Shown here in pieces: positions 1 to 8,677 of a stretch of 64,000 nt of DNA. The DNA is from JBKQHQ01 sp052148715 (GTDB taxonomy: Bacteria > Pseudomonadota > Alphaproteobacteria > Rhizobiales > Xanthobacteraceae), in contig JBKQHQ010000230.1 of the NCBI GenBank assembly GCA_052148715.1, positions 62,001-126,000 on the forward strand, read 5' to 3'. How positions within the stretch are numbered: the stretch's first letter is position 1; every line of letters begins with the position of its first letter. Under the pieces are notes generated by a model, which was given only the letters and a program-made list of their open reading frames with translations, was not told the DNA's origin and did no database searches. The position numbers and the translations under genes were made by a program.

Positions 1-2
1 TA

Positions 3-560
3 TTCCTGAGTTGGTTGCCATCTTATCTGGTAGAATTTAGGAATTTTACCCTGCTCAAGGTCGGCCTCTTAGCTTCGCTGCCGCTTTGGGCCGGCGTTGT
101 AGGCGACACAGCTGGCGGCTTGGCTACTGACTGGCTACTGGCAAAAACCGGCAACATCAGGCTCGCCCGGCGGCTGGTGGCAATCGTGGGACTGTTGGGC
201 TGCGCAATTTTCATCGTGCCCGCTGCGTTAGCCGAGGATGCCTATATCGCTGTGTACTGCTTAACTGCTTCCATGTTCTTTCTGGAATGCACCATCGGAC
301 CGTCCTGGGCAGTCCCCATGGATACTGGCGGCGAGCATTCGGGGACCGTATCCGGGATGATGAATATGGCTGGAAACATTGGCGGCGCACTGTCGCCGAC
401 TGTCTTCGGCATTTTGGTCCAGTTCGGATCATGGCAGGCACCATTCATTGTTGCCGCCAGTTTGCTCATCTTAGGCGCCGTCGTTTGGGCTTTCTGGCTG
501 GATCCCGAGGCCTCCGTCGTCGAGAAATACAAACTCCCAGCAAGTGTCGCCGCGGACTGA
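3..560 (+). CDS. MFS transporter, C-terminal part (cut by window edge)
   Basis: The frame is open back to the left edge, so the start codon lies outside the window and only the last 185 or so residues are visible. They contain several hydrophobic membrane segments. The loop GDTAGGLATDWLL, followed by a basic stretch, matches the G-x3-D-x-basic signature found between helices 2-3 and 8-9 of major facilitator proteins. The proline-rich helix end WLPSYLV and the overall pattern recall the anion:cation symporter (ACS) branch, which moves organic acids such as sugar acids across the inner membrane. The substrate cannot be read from this fragment. The gene is convergent with the DctP gene that follows. 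Confidence 0.85.
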   Translation, partial: FLSWLPSYLVEFRNFTLLKVGLLASLPLWAGVVGDTAGGLATDWLLAKTGNIRLARRLVAIVGLLGCAIFIVPAALAEDAYIAVYCLTASMFFLECTIGPSWAVPMDTGGEHSGTVSGMMNMAGNIGGALSPTVFGILVQFGSWQAPFIVAASLLILGAVVWAFWLDPEASVVEKYKLPASVAAD

Positions 561-677
561 CACCAAAGTCGGGGCGCCTGCCATCTGATTATCGCGGCGG
601 GCGATGGGGTCTTTCCTGCTTCCACGGGATGATGGTCGAAGGTAGGCTAGGCTTACGCTGCGGCGTGAAGCTCAGGG

Positions 678-696
678 GGCGGCCAATCGAGCCGCC
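678..696. terminator. GC-rich hairpin between convergent genes
   Basis: A perfect 6-bp inverted repeat, GGCGGC and GCCGCC with a 7-nt loop, lies directly after the stop codon of the leftward DctP gene and downstream of the rightward MFS gene. No T-run follows on either strand, so it is only terminator-like. Confidence 0.3.
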
Positions 697-698
697 GC

Positions 699-1715
699 TC
701 ACCCCAGCTTGCCGACCTGGGCTTCCAGAAGGCCCCACGCCTTCGCGCCGTATTTTTCCTTCCAGCGCGCGTAGAAGGCGGCGAGCGGCTTCCTGAAGCC
801 GCTGGTATCGGCTTCGTTGACGATCATCCCCTTGGCCCGCAGCGTGTCGAGCGCGCCGGCATTGAGCGTGTCGATATCCTGGCGCTGCGCCAGCGCCGCG
901 GTCTCGGCGTGCTTCTCGATGATCGCCTGAAGGTCGGGCGGCAGCGCCTTCCACGCTTGCGCATTCGCCACCAGCGTGAAGCCCGACCACCAGTGGCTGG
1001 TCAGGCTGAGATAGGTCTGCACCTCGTACAGCTTCATCAGCATGACGAGGCCGAGCGGGTCGCTCTGGCCGTCGACAGTGTGATTCTGCAGCACCTCGTA
1101 TAGTTGGTTGAGGTTGAACTTCATGGGCTTGGCACCCAGGGTCTCGAAGAAGTCGACCGTCATCGTCTGCACCGGTGTACGGATGGTCATGCCGACCAGA
1201 TCGTCGACGGTGCGGATCGGTTTGGTGCGCGTGGTGAGTTGGTGGAAGCCGTTGTCGAGCCCGCGGCGGAAGGTGTAGAGGCCCCTCGCCAGCATCTCGG
1301 CGCGGATATAGTCGCCGAGCTCGCCATCGAGCGCGACGAAGACGTTGGCGGAGCTCTTGAAGATGAACGGCAGGCCGGGCATTTCCATGGTCGGCACCAG
1401 CGGGCCGAACACGTTGCCGCCGAGATACATTTCCAGCTCGTTCTTCTGCAGCATGGCGAGCATGGCGTTGTCGGAGCCGAGCACACCCGCGCCGTGCACC
1501 TCGATCAGCATCCGCCCGTTGGTCTCGGTGCGCACCCTGTCGGCCATCTCCTGCAGCCGCACGTAGTTCGGGCTGTCGAGCGGTTGGCTCAGGCCGAGCC
1601 GGTAGCGGAAGTCGGCCCTCGCGCGCGTGTCGGCGCCAGCGACGGTGACGGCGGCGGTCCCGGCGATGAAGCGGCGACGCGAGGGCGTGGTCGTGACGAT
1701 CGACGGAAGACGCAT
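699..1715 (-). CDS. TRAP transporter solute-binding protein, DctP family
   Basis: Periplasmic receptor of a tripartite ATP-independent transporter, expected to bind a carboxylate-type solute and deliver it to a DctQM membrane component. The 338-residue length is normal for DctP. The N-terminus carries SRRRFIAG and a hydrophobic stretch, a Tat-type leader. The central block with MTIRTPVQTM, then the LNQLYEVLQNHTVDGQSDP block, is the conserved DctP region where an arginine contacts the substrate carboxylate. A GGAGG lies 8 nt before the ATG. No membrane component is adjacent. A paralogue sits with its DctQM at 3883-6853, and the two proteins end in very similar sequence (KEKYGAKAW and KEKYGAEAW). 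They may share that membrane part, which is inference. Confidence 0.9.
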   Translation of the reverse strand: MRLPSIVTTTPSRRRFIAGTAAVTVAGADTRARADFRYRLGLSQPLDSPNYVRLQEMADRVRTETNGRMLIEVHGAGVLGSDNAMLAMLQKNELEMYLGGNVFGPLVPTMEMPGLPFIFKSSANVFVALDGELGDYIRAEMLARGLYTFRRGLDNGFHQLTTRTKPIRTVDDLVGMTIRTPVQTMTVDFFETLGAKPMKFNLNQLYEVLQNHTVDGQSDPLGLVMLMKLYEVQTYLSLTSHWWSGFTLVANAQAWKALPPDLQAIIEKHAETAALAQRQDIDTLNAGALDTLRAKGMIVNEADTSGFRKPLAAFYARWKEKYGAKAWGLLEAQVGKLG

Positions 1716-1888
1716 GGCGTTTCCTCCAGACCCATTAGCCCGACATTCCCGAGCTGACTGCCAAACTGGCCTGAATTGTAGTGATTTTCCGCCTCACTGG
1801 AAGCCATGTGTTGGCAGCCGACATGTCATGCCGCCCTTGTCGATTTTCGAGTCGCCAATGCACCTGCCGTACGGTATCAAAGAACGAC

Positions 1889-2656
1889 ATGCAAAGAGCT
1901 TTTTTGCGGCTTGCCGCGGTTGGGGCCTTGGTACTGGTTTGCGCCCAGGCCGCACCGGCCGCGGGCCTCAAGGTGCTGACTGCGGGGGCGTTCAAGCAGG
2001 TGCTGCTGGCGCTCGCTCCGGCATTCGAGCAGCAGACCGGGCAAAGCCTCGCGATCGACAATGACACGGCCGGCGCGCTGGCAAGGCGGATTGCCGGCGG
2101 CGAAGCCTTCGACGTCGCAATCCTGGGGCCGGCGGCGGTCGATGAGCTCGCGCGGCAGGGGAAATTCGCGCCGGGAAGCCGCACCGTCTTAGCCAAGGTC
2201 GGGGTCGGCGTCGTGGTCAAGGCCGGAGCGCCCAAGCCGGATATCGGCACGGTCGAGGCGTTCAAACGCGCCGTGCTCGAAGCAAGGTCGGTCGCCTATA
2301 TCGATCCGGCGAGCGGCGGCTCGAGCGGTATTTTTGTTGCAGGCCTGTTCGAGCGGCTTGGCCTTGCCGTCGCGGTGAAGCCAAAAGTCAGGCTCATTCC
2401 CGGCGGCGCGGTCGCCGAGCACATCGCCAACGGCGAGGCCGAGCTCGGCATCCACCAGATCAGTGAGATTGTGCCGGTTCAGGGTGTTACTCTGGTTGGG
2501 CCGCTGCCAGCCGAGATTCAGAACTACACGACCTATGCGGCCGGCGTTGGCGCATTGACGCAGAACGGCGAGGCCGCCGCGGCGCTGTTAAAGCTTCTGT
2601 CCGGCGCTGCGGCCGCCCCGGTGATCAGGCAGAAAGGCATGGAGCCGGCCTCCTGA
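1889..2656 (+). CDS. ModA-like periplasmic substrate-binding protein
   Basis: A 255-residue extracytoplasmic binding protein of the PBP2/ModA-like type. It has a hydrophobic signal peptide (MQRAFLRLAAVGALVL) ending near AAPAAG, then the fold start LKVLTAGAFKQVLLAL and the typical late motif GGAVAEHIANGEAELGIHQ. The family includes molybdate-binding ModA, but many members of this subgroup stand alone and bind unknown ligands. No ModB or ModC gene is nearby, so a molybdate role is not supported. I chose the ATG at 1889 because the frame upstream of it is cysteine- and arginine-rich and does not look like protein. The RBS is weak. It runs in the same direction as the amidohydrolase that follows. 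Confidence 0.85.
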   Translation: MQRAFLRLAAVGALVLVCAQAAPAAGLKVLTAGAFKQVLLALAPAFEQQTGQSLAIDNDTAGALARRIAGGEAFDVAILGPAAVDELARQGKFAPGSRTVLAKVGVGVVVKAGAPKPDIGTVEAFKRAVLEARSVAYIDPASGGSSGIFVAGLFERLGLAVAVKPKVRLIPGGAVAEHIANGEAELGIHQISEIVPVQGVTLVGPLPAEIQNYTTYAAGVGALTQNGEAAAALLKLLSGAAAAPVIRQKGMEPAS

Positions 2657-2842
2657 AGAGGGCGAAATGGGGGCCGATCATTAAGGCTTCAGGGGCGTAA
2701 AATACGCCGAGGAAGGTCCACCAGAGCGACGTTTGCACATCAGATCGCGGACACGCGGGCCCGATCGGCGGTGACGGGCAAGAGGAATTGCAATACAGTC
2801 GCTGCGCGTTGTCTTGAGCAAAAAAGCCGAGGGAGGATTTCG

Positions 2843-3790
2843 ATGCACCCGATCGATCGTCGCCGTCTTTTGAAGACGGCGGGCGCGATAACACTCATGG
2901 CCGCCGCAGGCACCGCAGGCGGGCCAGCGTTGGCCCAACAGGTGCCGTGGTCGTCAGGCACGGAAAGGCCGAAGCTCAAGGTTCCCGCGAATGCTTGCGA
3001 CTGTCACATGCATATATACGATGCCAAATATCCGATCGCACCGACCGCGACGCTCAAACCCGCTGATGCGCTCGTTGCCGACTACAAGCTGCTGCAGAAG
3101 CGCATCGGCACCACCCGCAACGTCGTAGTGACACCGTCGACCTACGGCACCGATAACCGGGTTACCCTCGATGCGATCGCGCTTATCGGTCCGACCGCTC
3201 GCGGCGTAGCCGTCGTCGACGTTACGACCAGCGATGCCGAGCTCAGACGGCTAAATGAAGCCGGCATCAGGGGCATTCGCTTCAATCTAGTGCAAGCCGG
3301 CGCCACGACGATCGAGATGGTCGAACCCCTGTCAAGGCGGGTCAACGATCTCGGTTGGCACATCCAAATCCACATGAAAGGCGAGCAGATCGCCGCGATC
3401 GAAGATTTGTTGCTGCGAGTGCCGTCTCCCATCGTTTTCGATCATCTCGGCCGGCTGGCGCCGCCGAATCCGACCGAGCAACCCGGCTTCAAGACGATCA
3501 GCAAGGTGATCGATAAGGGCAGGGGCTGGGTCAAGCTGTCGGGCGCCTATCAGGACAGCAAGGTCGGACCGCCGAGCTATTCGGACACTGTCTCGCTGGC
3601 GCGTGCTTACATCAAGGTCGCCCCCGAGCGGATGGTCTGGGCGAGCGACTGGCCGCATCCGACCGAGAAAGACAAGCCCGACGACGCGGTGCTTCTCGAC
3701 CTGCTTGCCGAATGGGCGCCCGATGAGGGGGCGCGCAACCGCATCTTGGCACAAAATCCTGCGGTGCTCTACGGCTTCCCGCCGGTGTAG
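2843..3790 (+). CDS. Exported amidohydrolase, LigI-like TIM-barrel hydrolase
   Basis: A 315-residue amidohydrolase-2 family enzyme related to 2-pyrone-4,6-dicarboxylate lactonase (LigI), which opens lactone rings of lignin-derived intermediates. Metal and catalytic motifs are visible: DCHMHIYD near the N-terminus, HIQIHMKGEQ in the middle, VFDHLGR, and MVWASDWPHP near the C-terminus, which carries the conserved Asp. The leader contains DRRRLLKTAG plus a hydrophobic stretch, a Tat-type signal, so the enzyme is probably exported folded. Start at the ATG at 2843 is supported by GGGAGG 7 nt upstream. Its neighbours are TRAP and ModA-like uptake genes, which suggests lactone or organic-acid use. 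The exact substrate is unknown. Confidence 0.88.
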   Translation: MHPIDRRRLLKTAGAITLMAAAGTAGGPALAQQVPWSSGTERPKLKVPANACDCHMHIYDAKYPIAPTATLKPADALVADYKLLQKRIGTTRNVVVTPSTYGTDNRVTLDAIALIGPTARGVAVVDVTTSDAELRRLNEAGIRGIRFNLVQAGATTIEMVEPLSRRVNDLGWHIQIHMKGEQIAAIEDLLLRVPSPIVFDHLGRLAPPNPTEQPGFKTISKVIDKGRGWVKLSGAYQDSKVGPPSYSDTVSLARAYIKVAPERMVWASDWPHPTEKDKPDDAVLLDLLAEWAPDEGARNRILAQNPAVLYGFPPV

Positions 3791-3809
3791 TGACGCCTGT
3801 CAACCGTTG

Positions 3810-3831
3810 CGGCCGGGGCTCGACCCGGCCG
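3810..3831. terminator. Bidirectional terminator-like hairpin
   Basis: A perfect 8-bp inverted repeat, CGGCCGGG and CCCGGCCG with a 6-nt loop, sits 20 nt after the amidohydrolase stop and 52 nt from the stop of the opposing TRAP permease gene. The strong stem and convergent position suggest a shared terminator, although no clear T-run follows. Confidence 0.5.
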
Positions 3832-3882
3832 TTCATGCACCTTGATGATCGAAAGACTGTGCCGCGGCGCTACTCGCTTCAC

Positions 3883-5805
3883 TCACAGCAGACCGATCGA
3901 CAGCCAGGGAATTAAGGCGACGACCGCGAGTGCAACGAGCACCGCCGCGAGATACGGCCACACGCGACCCATGGCTTCGTCGGGCGAGACGCGGCCGATG
4001 GCGCAGGCGGCGTAGAAGCCAAGCCCGAAGGGCGGCGCGAACAAACCGATGCCCATGGCCAGGATCACGACCATCGAATAGTGCACGTCATGAACGCCGA
4101 GCGCACGCGCGGCGGGAAACAGCAGCGGGCCGAACAGCACGATCGCCGGGATGCCTTCGAGGACGCTGCCAAGGACGAGGAACACGACGATCGACACCGC
4201 GAGGAAGCCGAGTTGGCCGCCCGGCATCTGCGCCATGCTGGCGACGAGCTGGTGCGAGAAGCCGGATTGGGTAAGCGCCCAGGCCATCGCGGTCGCGGTG
4301 CCGATAATGAATAGGATCGCGCCAGAGAGGGAGGCGGTCTCGACCAGCATCGGATAGAGCCTGCGCCAGTCGAATTGACGATAGACGAAGAGACCAACGA
4401 GCACTGTATAAACCACACCGACGGTCGAAACCTCGGTCGCCGTGGCGACGCCCTTCACCACCACGCCGCGAATGATGAACGGCAGCGTCAGCGCCGGCAG
4501 CGCCACCAAAAAGCTCCATGCGATCTGGCGCACCGTGGCCCGACGCACGCCGCTGAGGTCTTCGTCGCGGGAGCGGACGAGACTAACGGCGACGAGCGCG
4601 AGCGCGGCGACCAAGGCGGGCAGCAGGCCGCCGGTGAACAGGCCGCCGATCGAGACACTGGCGACCGAGCCGATGGTGATCAGGACGATGCTTGGCGGGA
4701 TGGTTTCCGACATCGCGCCGGAGGCAGCCAGCAGCGCCACGAGCTCACCCGGCCGTGCACCGCGCCGCTTCATCTCGGGAAAGAGGACCGGCGCCACGGC
4801 CGCCATGTCGGCGGCCTTGGAGCCGGAAATTCCGGAAACGAGATACATGGCACCGAGCAGCACAGTCGCAAGCCCGCCGCGAACGTGGCCCAGCAAGCTC
4901 GCGATGAAATCGACGAGCGCACGCGCAAGCCCCGCCATCTCCATCAAGAGGCCCAGAAAGACGAACAGCGGCACGGCGAGGAGGACGAGGCCCGACATGC
5001 CCTCGTCCATGCGGCTCACCACGATAGTGAGCGGGATTTGCGTCGTGAACGCCAGATAGGCCAGCGTCGCCGTGCCGAAAGCAAAGGCGATCGGTACGCC
5101 GAGCGCGACGCAGGCCGCGACAATGCCGACGAAGAAGATCAGGAGATTGTAGTTGCCGAGCCCCTGCAGGGTGGGGCGCGCAGCGATCAGCGCCCCGCCG
5201 ATGGCGGTGACGGTGAGAAAGGCAGCAATAATTTGGCCGGGACTCGACCGCTCGATCAGGCGCGCGCCGGCAATGAGAAACATCAGCACAGCACCGACGC
5301 CGATTGCGGCAACCCGAAGCGTATCGTGGATCTCGAGCGCCGGCGTCAGAATCATCCACTGAACTTCAAGATAGTCGTGCGCTGGCAGCAGGATCGCAAC
5401 GACGAACAGCGCGACCACCATGGCCGAGAGCGTCTCGATGAAGGCGCGCCAACGGAACGGCGCCTGCGACACCAGGAACGAAAGCCGCATGTGTTCGCCG
5501 CGACGCAGCGCAATCACCGCACCAAACATCGACAGCCAAAGAAACAGGATCGAGGCGAGTTCGTCCGACCAAGTCAGCGGCCGATTGAAGCCATAGCGGG
5601 AGATCACCCCCGCAAGCAGCACCAATACCTCGAGCACCACCAGCACGGCGGCGGGAAGCTCGGTGACGTGGGCGAGTATACGGTCGAGGCGCGCGAACGA
5701 GGGTCGCTTTACGCCAATGGCCTTCGGCAATCGGTGGCCATCTTCCGTCTCCGGGATCAATCCTACGTCGGATATAGGGGGGGACGATGGCGCCGGGACG
5801 GTCAC
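3883..5805 (-). CDS. TRAP transporter fused membrane protein DctQ-DctM
   Basis: Inner-membrane part of a TRAP transporter, driving solute uptake with an ion gradient. At 640 residues it joins the small DctQ domain (about residues 40-190, four helices, with SRYGFNRPLTWSDELA typical of DctQ) to the large DctM domain (about residues 195-640). DctM motifs include GVPIAFAFG, GGLATVLLGAMYLVSGISGS and SETIPPSIVLITIG. Start is a GTG preceded by a G-rich GGGGGA; no better ATG exists upstream. It lies 25 bp downstream of its DctP (5831-6853) on the same strand, so the two form an operon. Fused QM proteins are a known TRAP variant. Confidence 0.92.
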   Translation of the reverse strand: MTVPAPSSPPISDVGLIPETEDGHRLPKAIGVKRPSFARLDRILAHVTELPAAVLVVLEVLVLLAGVISRYGFNRPLTWSDELASILFLWLSMFGAVIALRRGEHMRLSFLVSQAPFRWRAFIETLSAMVVALFVVAILLPAHDYLEVQWMILTPALEIHDTLRVAAIGVGAVLMFLIAGARLIERSSPGQIIAAFLTVTAIGGALIAARPTLQGLGNYNLLIFFVGIVAACVALGVPIAFAFGTATLAYLAFTTQIPLTIVVSRMDEGMSGLVLLAVPLFVFLGLLMEMAGLARALVDFIASLLGHVRGGLATVLLGAMYLVSGISGSKAADMAAVAPVLFPEMKRRGARPGELVALLAASGAMSETIPPSIVLITIGSVASVSIGGLFTGGLLPALVAALALVAVSLVRSRDEDLSGVRRATVRQIAWSFLVALPALTLPFIIRGVVVKGVATATEVSTVGVVYTVLVGLFVYRQFDWRRLYPMLVETASLSGAILFIIGTATAMAWALTQSGFSHQLVASMAQMPGGQLGFLAVSIVVFLVLGSVLEGIPAIVLFGPLLFPAARALGVHDVHYSMVVILAMGIGLFAPPFGLGFYAACAIGRVSPDEAMGRVWPYLAAVLVALAVVALIPWLSIGLL

Positions 5806-5830
5806 GGTCCAGGTCCCCCGCTCTTTCTGA

Positions 5831-6853
5831 TCAGCTCAGCGTGCCGACCTGCTTCTCCAACACCGCCCAGGCCTCGGCGCCGTATTTCTCCTTCCACTCC
5901 GCATAGAAGCCGGCGGTGCGCAGGGCGGCGCGGAATTTCTCCGCGTCGGTTGCGTTGAACACCATGCCCTTCTGGGCCAGCTCGCCCTGCAGCGAATCGT
6001 TAAGCGCGCGTACGTCAGCGCGCTCTTGCACGGCCGCTTCGTTGAGGTTGCGCTCGACGATCTCCTGCAGATCCTTCGGCAGCGAAGCCCAGGCGCGGCC
6101 GTTGGCGAGCGTCCAGAATCCGTCCCACATATGGTTAGTGATTGATAGGTATTTTTGCACCTCATAGAATTTGTAGAGGTTGATCAGCGCGAGCGGGTTC
6201 TCTTGGCCCTCGACGATCTTCGTCTGCAGCGCCGAATAGGCCTCGTTGATGTTGATGCTCGCAGGCGAAGCGCCAAATGCCTTGAACATCGAGGTCCATA
6301 GCGGGCTCACCGGCACACGGATCTTAAAACCCTTGAGGTCGTCGGGCGAGTTGATCGGATGCGAGGAGCTCGTGATCTGGCGGTAGCCGTTGTCCCAGAT
6401 CTTGGCGAAGGCATAGAGGCCCGACTTCTCGACCGTTGCGCGAACAAAGCTGCCGAGTGCGCCGTCCATCGCGCTCCACACCTGATCATAATCCTTGAAC
6501 GCAAAACCAATGCCGTTGATCGAGGCGAGCGGCACGAAGGTGGAGAGAATGAGCCCCGACAAATTGAACATCTGGATCGCACCGGTGCGCAGCTGCGAGA
6601 GCATGTCGGTGTCGCCGCCGAGTTGGCTGTTGGGAAAAATCTGGATCTCCATGCGGCCACCCGATTGCTCGCGGATCTTGTCGACTGCGTCGCGTGCGCG
6701 CACGTTCATCGGATGCGCGACGACGTTGTTGTTGGCATAGCGCCACGTAAACTCGGCTGCCTCGCCGCGCCGCGTGAGGATGCCGAAGGCGGCGACGCCG
6801 GTAGCGGCGGCCGTGCTTGTGTGCAGGAAGGTGCGGCGGCTCATGCTGCTCAT
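5831..6853 (-). CDS. TRAP transporter solute-binding protein, DctP family
   Basis: Periplasmic receptor of the TRAP system, first gene of an operon with the fused DctQM. The 340-residue protein starts MSSMSRRTFLHTSTAAATG, a Tat-type twin-arginine leader, and has the DctP substrate region FKIRVPVSPLWTSMFKAFGA followed by INEAYSALQTKIVEGQENP. Two ATGs three codons apart (6853 and 6844) are both possible. The frame extends to 7120, but that part is arginine-rich and unlike protein. It is a paralogue of the DctP at 699-1715. Ligand unknown; the family usually binds C4-dicarboxylates, keto acids or aromatic acids. Confidence 0.9.
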   Translation of the reverse strand: MSSMSRRTFLHTSTAAATGVAAFGILTRRGEAAEFTWRYANNNVVAHPMNVRARDAVDKIREQSGGRMEIQIFPNSQLGGDTDMLSQLRTGAIQMFNLSGLILSTFVPLASINGIGFAFKDYDQVWSAMDGALGSFVRATVEKSGLYAFAKIWDNGYRQITSSSHPINSPDDLKGFKIRVPVSPLWTSMFKAFGASPASININEAYSALQTKIVEGQENPLALINLYKFYEVQKYLSITNHMWDGFWTLANGRAWASLPKDLQEIVERNLNEAAVQERADVRALNDSLQGELAQKGMVFNATDAEKFRAALRTAGFYAEWKEKYGAEAWAVLEKQVGTLS

Positions 6854-7172
6854 GGACGTTTCGACCCTATGAATGGTTTGGCGTTGTTTTGTCTCGCGGC
6901 CCGCCAGTGTGCTTGCTTCGGCGTGCTCCTGCAACCGGGTTCGCAATCTTCCTCGGCTCATACGCGGCGGCGCAAGCAATCCTCGCCGACGTCGATGGCA
7001 AGGCCCCGGCGCTCCAAGAGGTCGGCGCCAAGCCGTGATCGATCCGGATCGCCGCTCCGTCATGTCGGCGGCGAGCTCGATCAGAGCCCAGCGGACGCCG
7101 CATGGCTGCGCGGGCGACACCGCTAGGCTGTGGCGACTGAACGTTGGTCTGAGGTGAGGCGAGGCGGCGGGG

Positions 7173-8381
7173 CTATTCGACGGCGGCCAAGTGACGTTCG
7201 ATCCAAGGCTCGACTATCAGCTCAAAGATCTTGCGATCCGGCCACTCGGCCGAGCGCCCCATGTGCCCGCCGGCCGGATTCACCCAGGCGTCCTTCGGCG
7301 AGCCGTTATGGAGCAGGATGTCGAGGTCGGCGATCGGCACCTGGGAGTCGTTGTCGCCGTTGACGAGCAGCATCGGCGCTGACGGCTTCTCAATGAGTCC
7401 CAGCTCCTTCAATGACATCCGCGGTCCATAGGCGAGGAATTCGTCGAGCGTCTTGACCCCGTAGACTGCGGCGCGAGCGGGGAACAGGTCGAACAGGTAC
7501 TCGCGGGTGCCGAGGGCTTTCGTCTGCCAGTCCGGCTGGAAATACGAGTGAATGGGTCCGCCCTGGACCACTACACCCTTAAGCCGATCGCGCTCGAGAA
7601 TGCCGAGCTTAGCCGACCAATAGCCGCTCCAGCTGCCTCCCTGCACGACAATGCGCCTGGCGTCGACCTCGGGGCGCGCCGCCAGGTAGTCGAGCGAGCG
7701 CGAAAACATGCGCTCGGCGCCAACGTCGATTTTGATCGGCGCCTGTCCGGTACCGGGCATGTCGAGGGAAAATACGCCGACGCCATGGGTTAGGAAGGCT
7801 TGGCCGCGCTCGACGTTATCTTCCTTGCGGCTGTCGAGGGCGCTGATGGTCAGCACCAACGGGGCCGGGCGAATGCCCTTGGGGAGCTGCAGGTAGCCAA
7901 CAATTTCCTTGCCTTCAAAGGGAATGCGCACCAACTCCAGCGGCGGGTCGAGATACCTCGCATAGTCCGCGAACGCCTCAAGCGCCAGCGCATAGGCGCG
8001 CTCCTTCCCGGGAGAATTGGTCACTGGCCACCGGGCAAACGAATAGTACCGCCACGCATTCAGGTAATCGGCCTGGGCCTCCTTGCGGTGACCGGTCGCC
8101 CCCTCGGCCTTGGCCCGGGCGGCATAACGTTCGGCGATCGATCCCCAGGCGGCGGCCCATTCGTCGGGGTCGAGGCTGTGGATCCGACCGAGGGCCTCGC
8201 GCACGTCGTCCGGCTTGAGGCCGACGACCGGATAGGCGTTACGGTCGGCGCGAGATTGCGTCTCCGCCTTCAGTTCATCGACCGTCCGGGTCGGCGCGAT
8301 TTGGCCCAGCGCCGGGGCTTGTCCGAGCAGCGCCCCCAGGGCGGCCGCCACGAGGAGACGGGACGGGCGATACTCCCGCAT
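7173..8381 (-). CDS. Exported alpha/beta hydrolase, FrsA/DUF1100-like esterase
   Basis: A 402-residue protein with an N-terminal signal peptide (RLLVAAALGALLGQAPALGQ), a helical region (about residues 30-150) and an alpha/beta-hydrolase domain. The nucleophile elbow is GGSWSGY, fitting GxSxG. The acid is probably the Asp in LLVNGDNDSQVP and the histidine is in GGHMGRSAEW. The layout of a helical N-terminal part before the hydrolase core matches the FrsA-like group, which includes 2,6-dihydroxypseudooxynicotine hydrolase (C-C bond hydrolysis) and esterases. It follows the amidohydrolase gene on the same strand after about 300 bp. Substrate unknown. Confidence 0.85.
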   Translation of the reverse strand: MREYRPSRLLVAAALGALLGQAPALGQIAPTRTVDELKAETQSRADRNAYPVVGLKPDDVREALGRIHSLDPDEWAAAWGSIAERYAARAKAEGATGHRKEAQADYLNAWRYYSFARWPVTNSPGKERAYALALEAFADYARYLDPPLELVRIPFEGKEIVGYLQLPKGIRPAPLVLTISALDSRKEDNVERGQAFLTHGVGVFSLDMPGTGQAPIKIDVGAERMFSRSLDYLAARPEVDARRIVVQGGSWSGYWSAKLGILERDRLKGVVVQGGPIHSYFQPDWQTKALGTREYLFDLFPARAAVYGVKTLDEFLAYGPRMSLKELGLIEKPSAPMLLVNGDNDSQVPIADLDILLHNGSPKDAWVNPAGGHMGRSAEWPDRKIFELIVEPWIERHLAAVE

Positions 8382-8677
8382 GGCAATCTTCCACCGCTAA
8401 TATTTGGCCATTCATCGATATCCAGGAAATTCATTATGCAACGAGCGGCCACGGCGATCAATTGCGACATGCAGCTGAAGCCTCAGCACCGGTCGGGTGC
8501 CGCGGCGTCACACCAACCGCGATAGTCAAACTCCGATCAGCGCGCAGCGCCCTTTGGCTCACGTGCATTACTCATCGCCACCACAGCGCGATCCGTTGGC
8601 GCGGTTTACGAGACTGCTACCAACTGGCCGCTGAGTGCCGTTGGTTGTTCTCCGTTGATGGGCAGCGGTACGGCGGA

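Noticed and set aside
4375..5958. Long rightward open frame of 527 codons opposite the TRAP permease
   Set aside because: It is exactly antisense to a protein with clear DctQM motifs, is rich in Arg, His, Gln and Asp, and has no RBS or domain. This is normal in GC-rich DNA.
8619..8645. Hairpin ACCAAC/GTTGGT downstream of the second amidohydrolase gene
   Set aside because: Short bulged stem with no T-run on the relevant strand; too weak to call a terminator.
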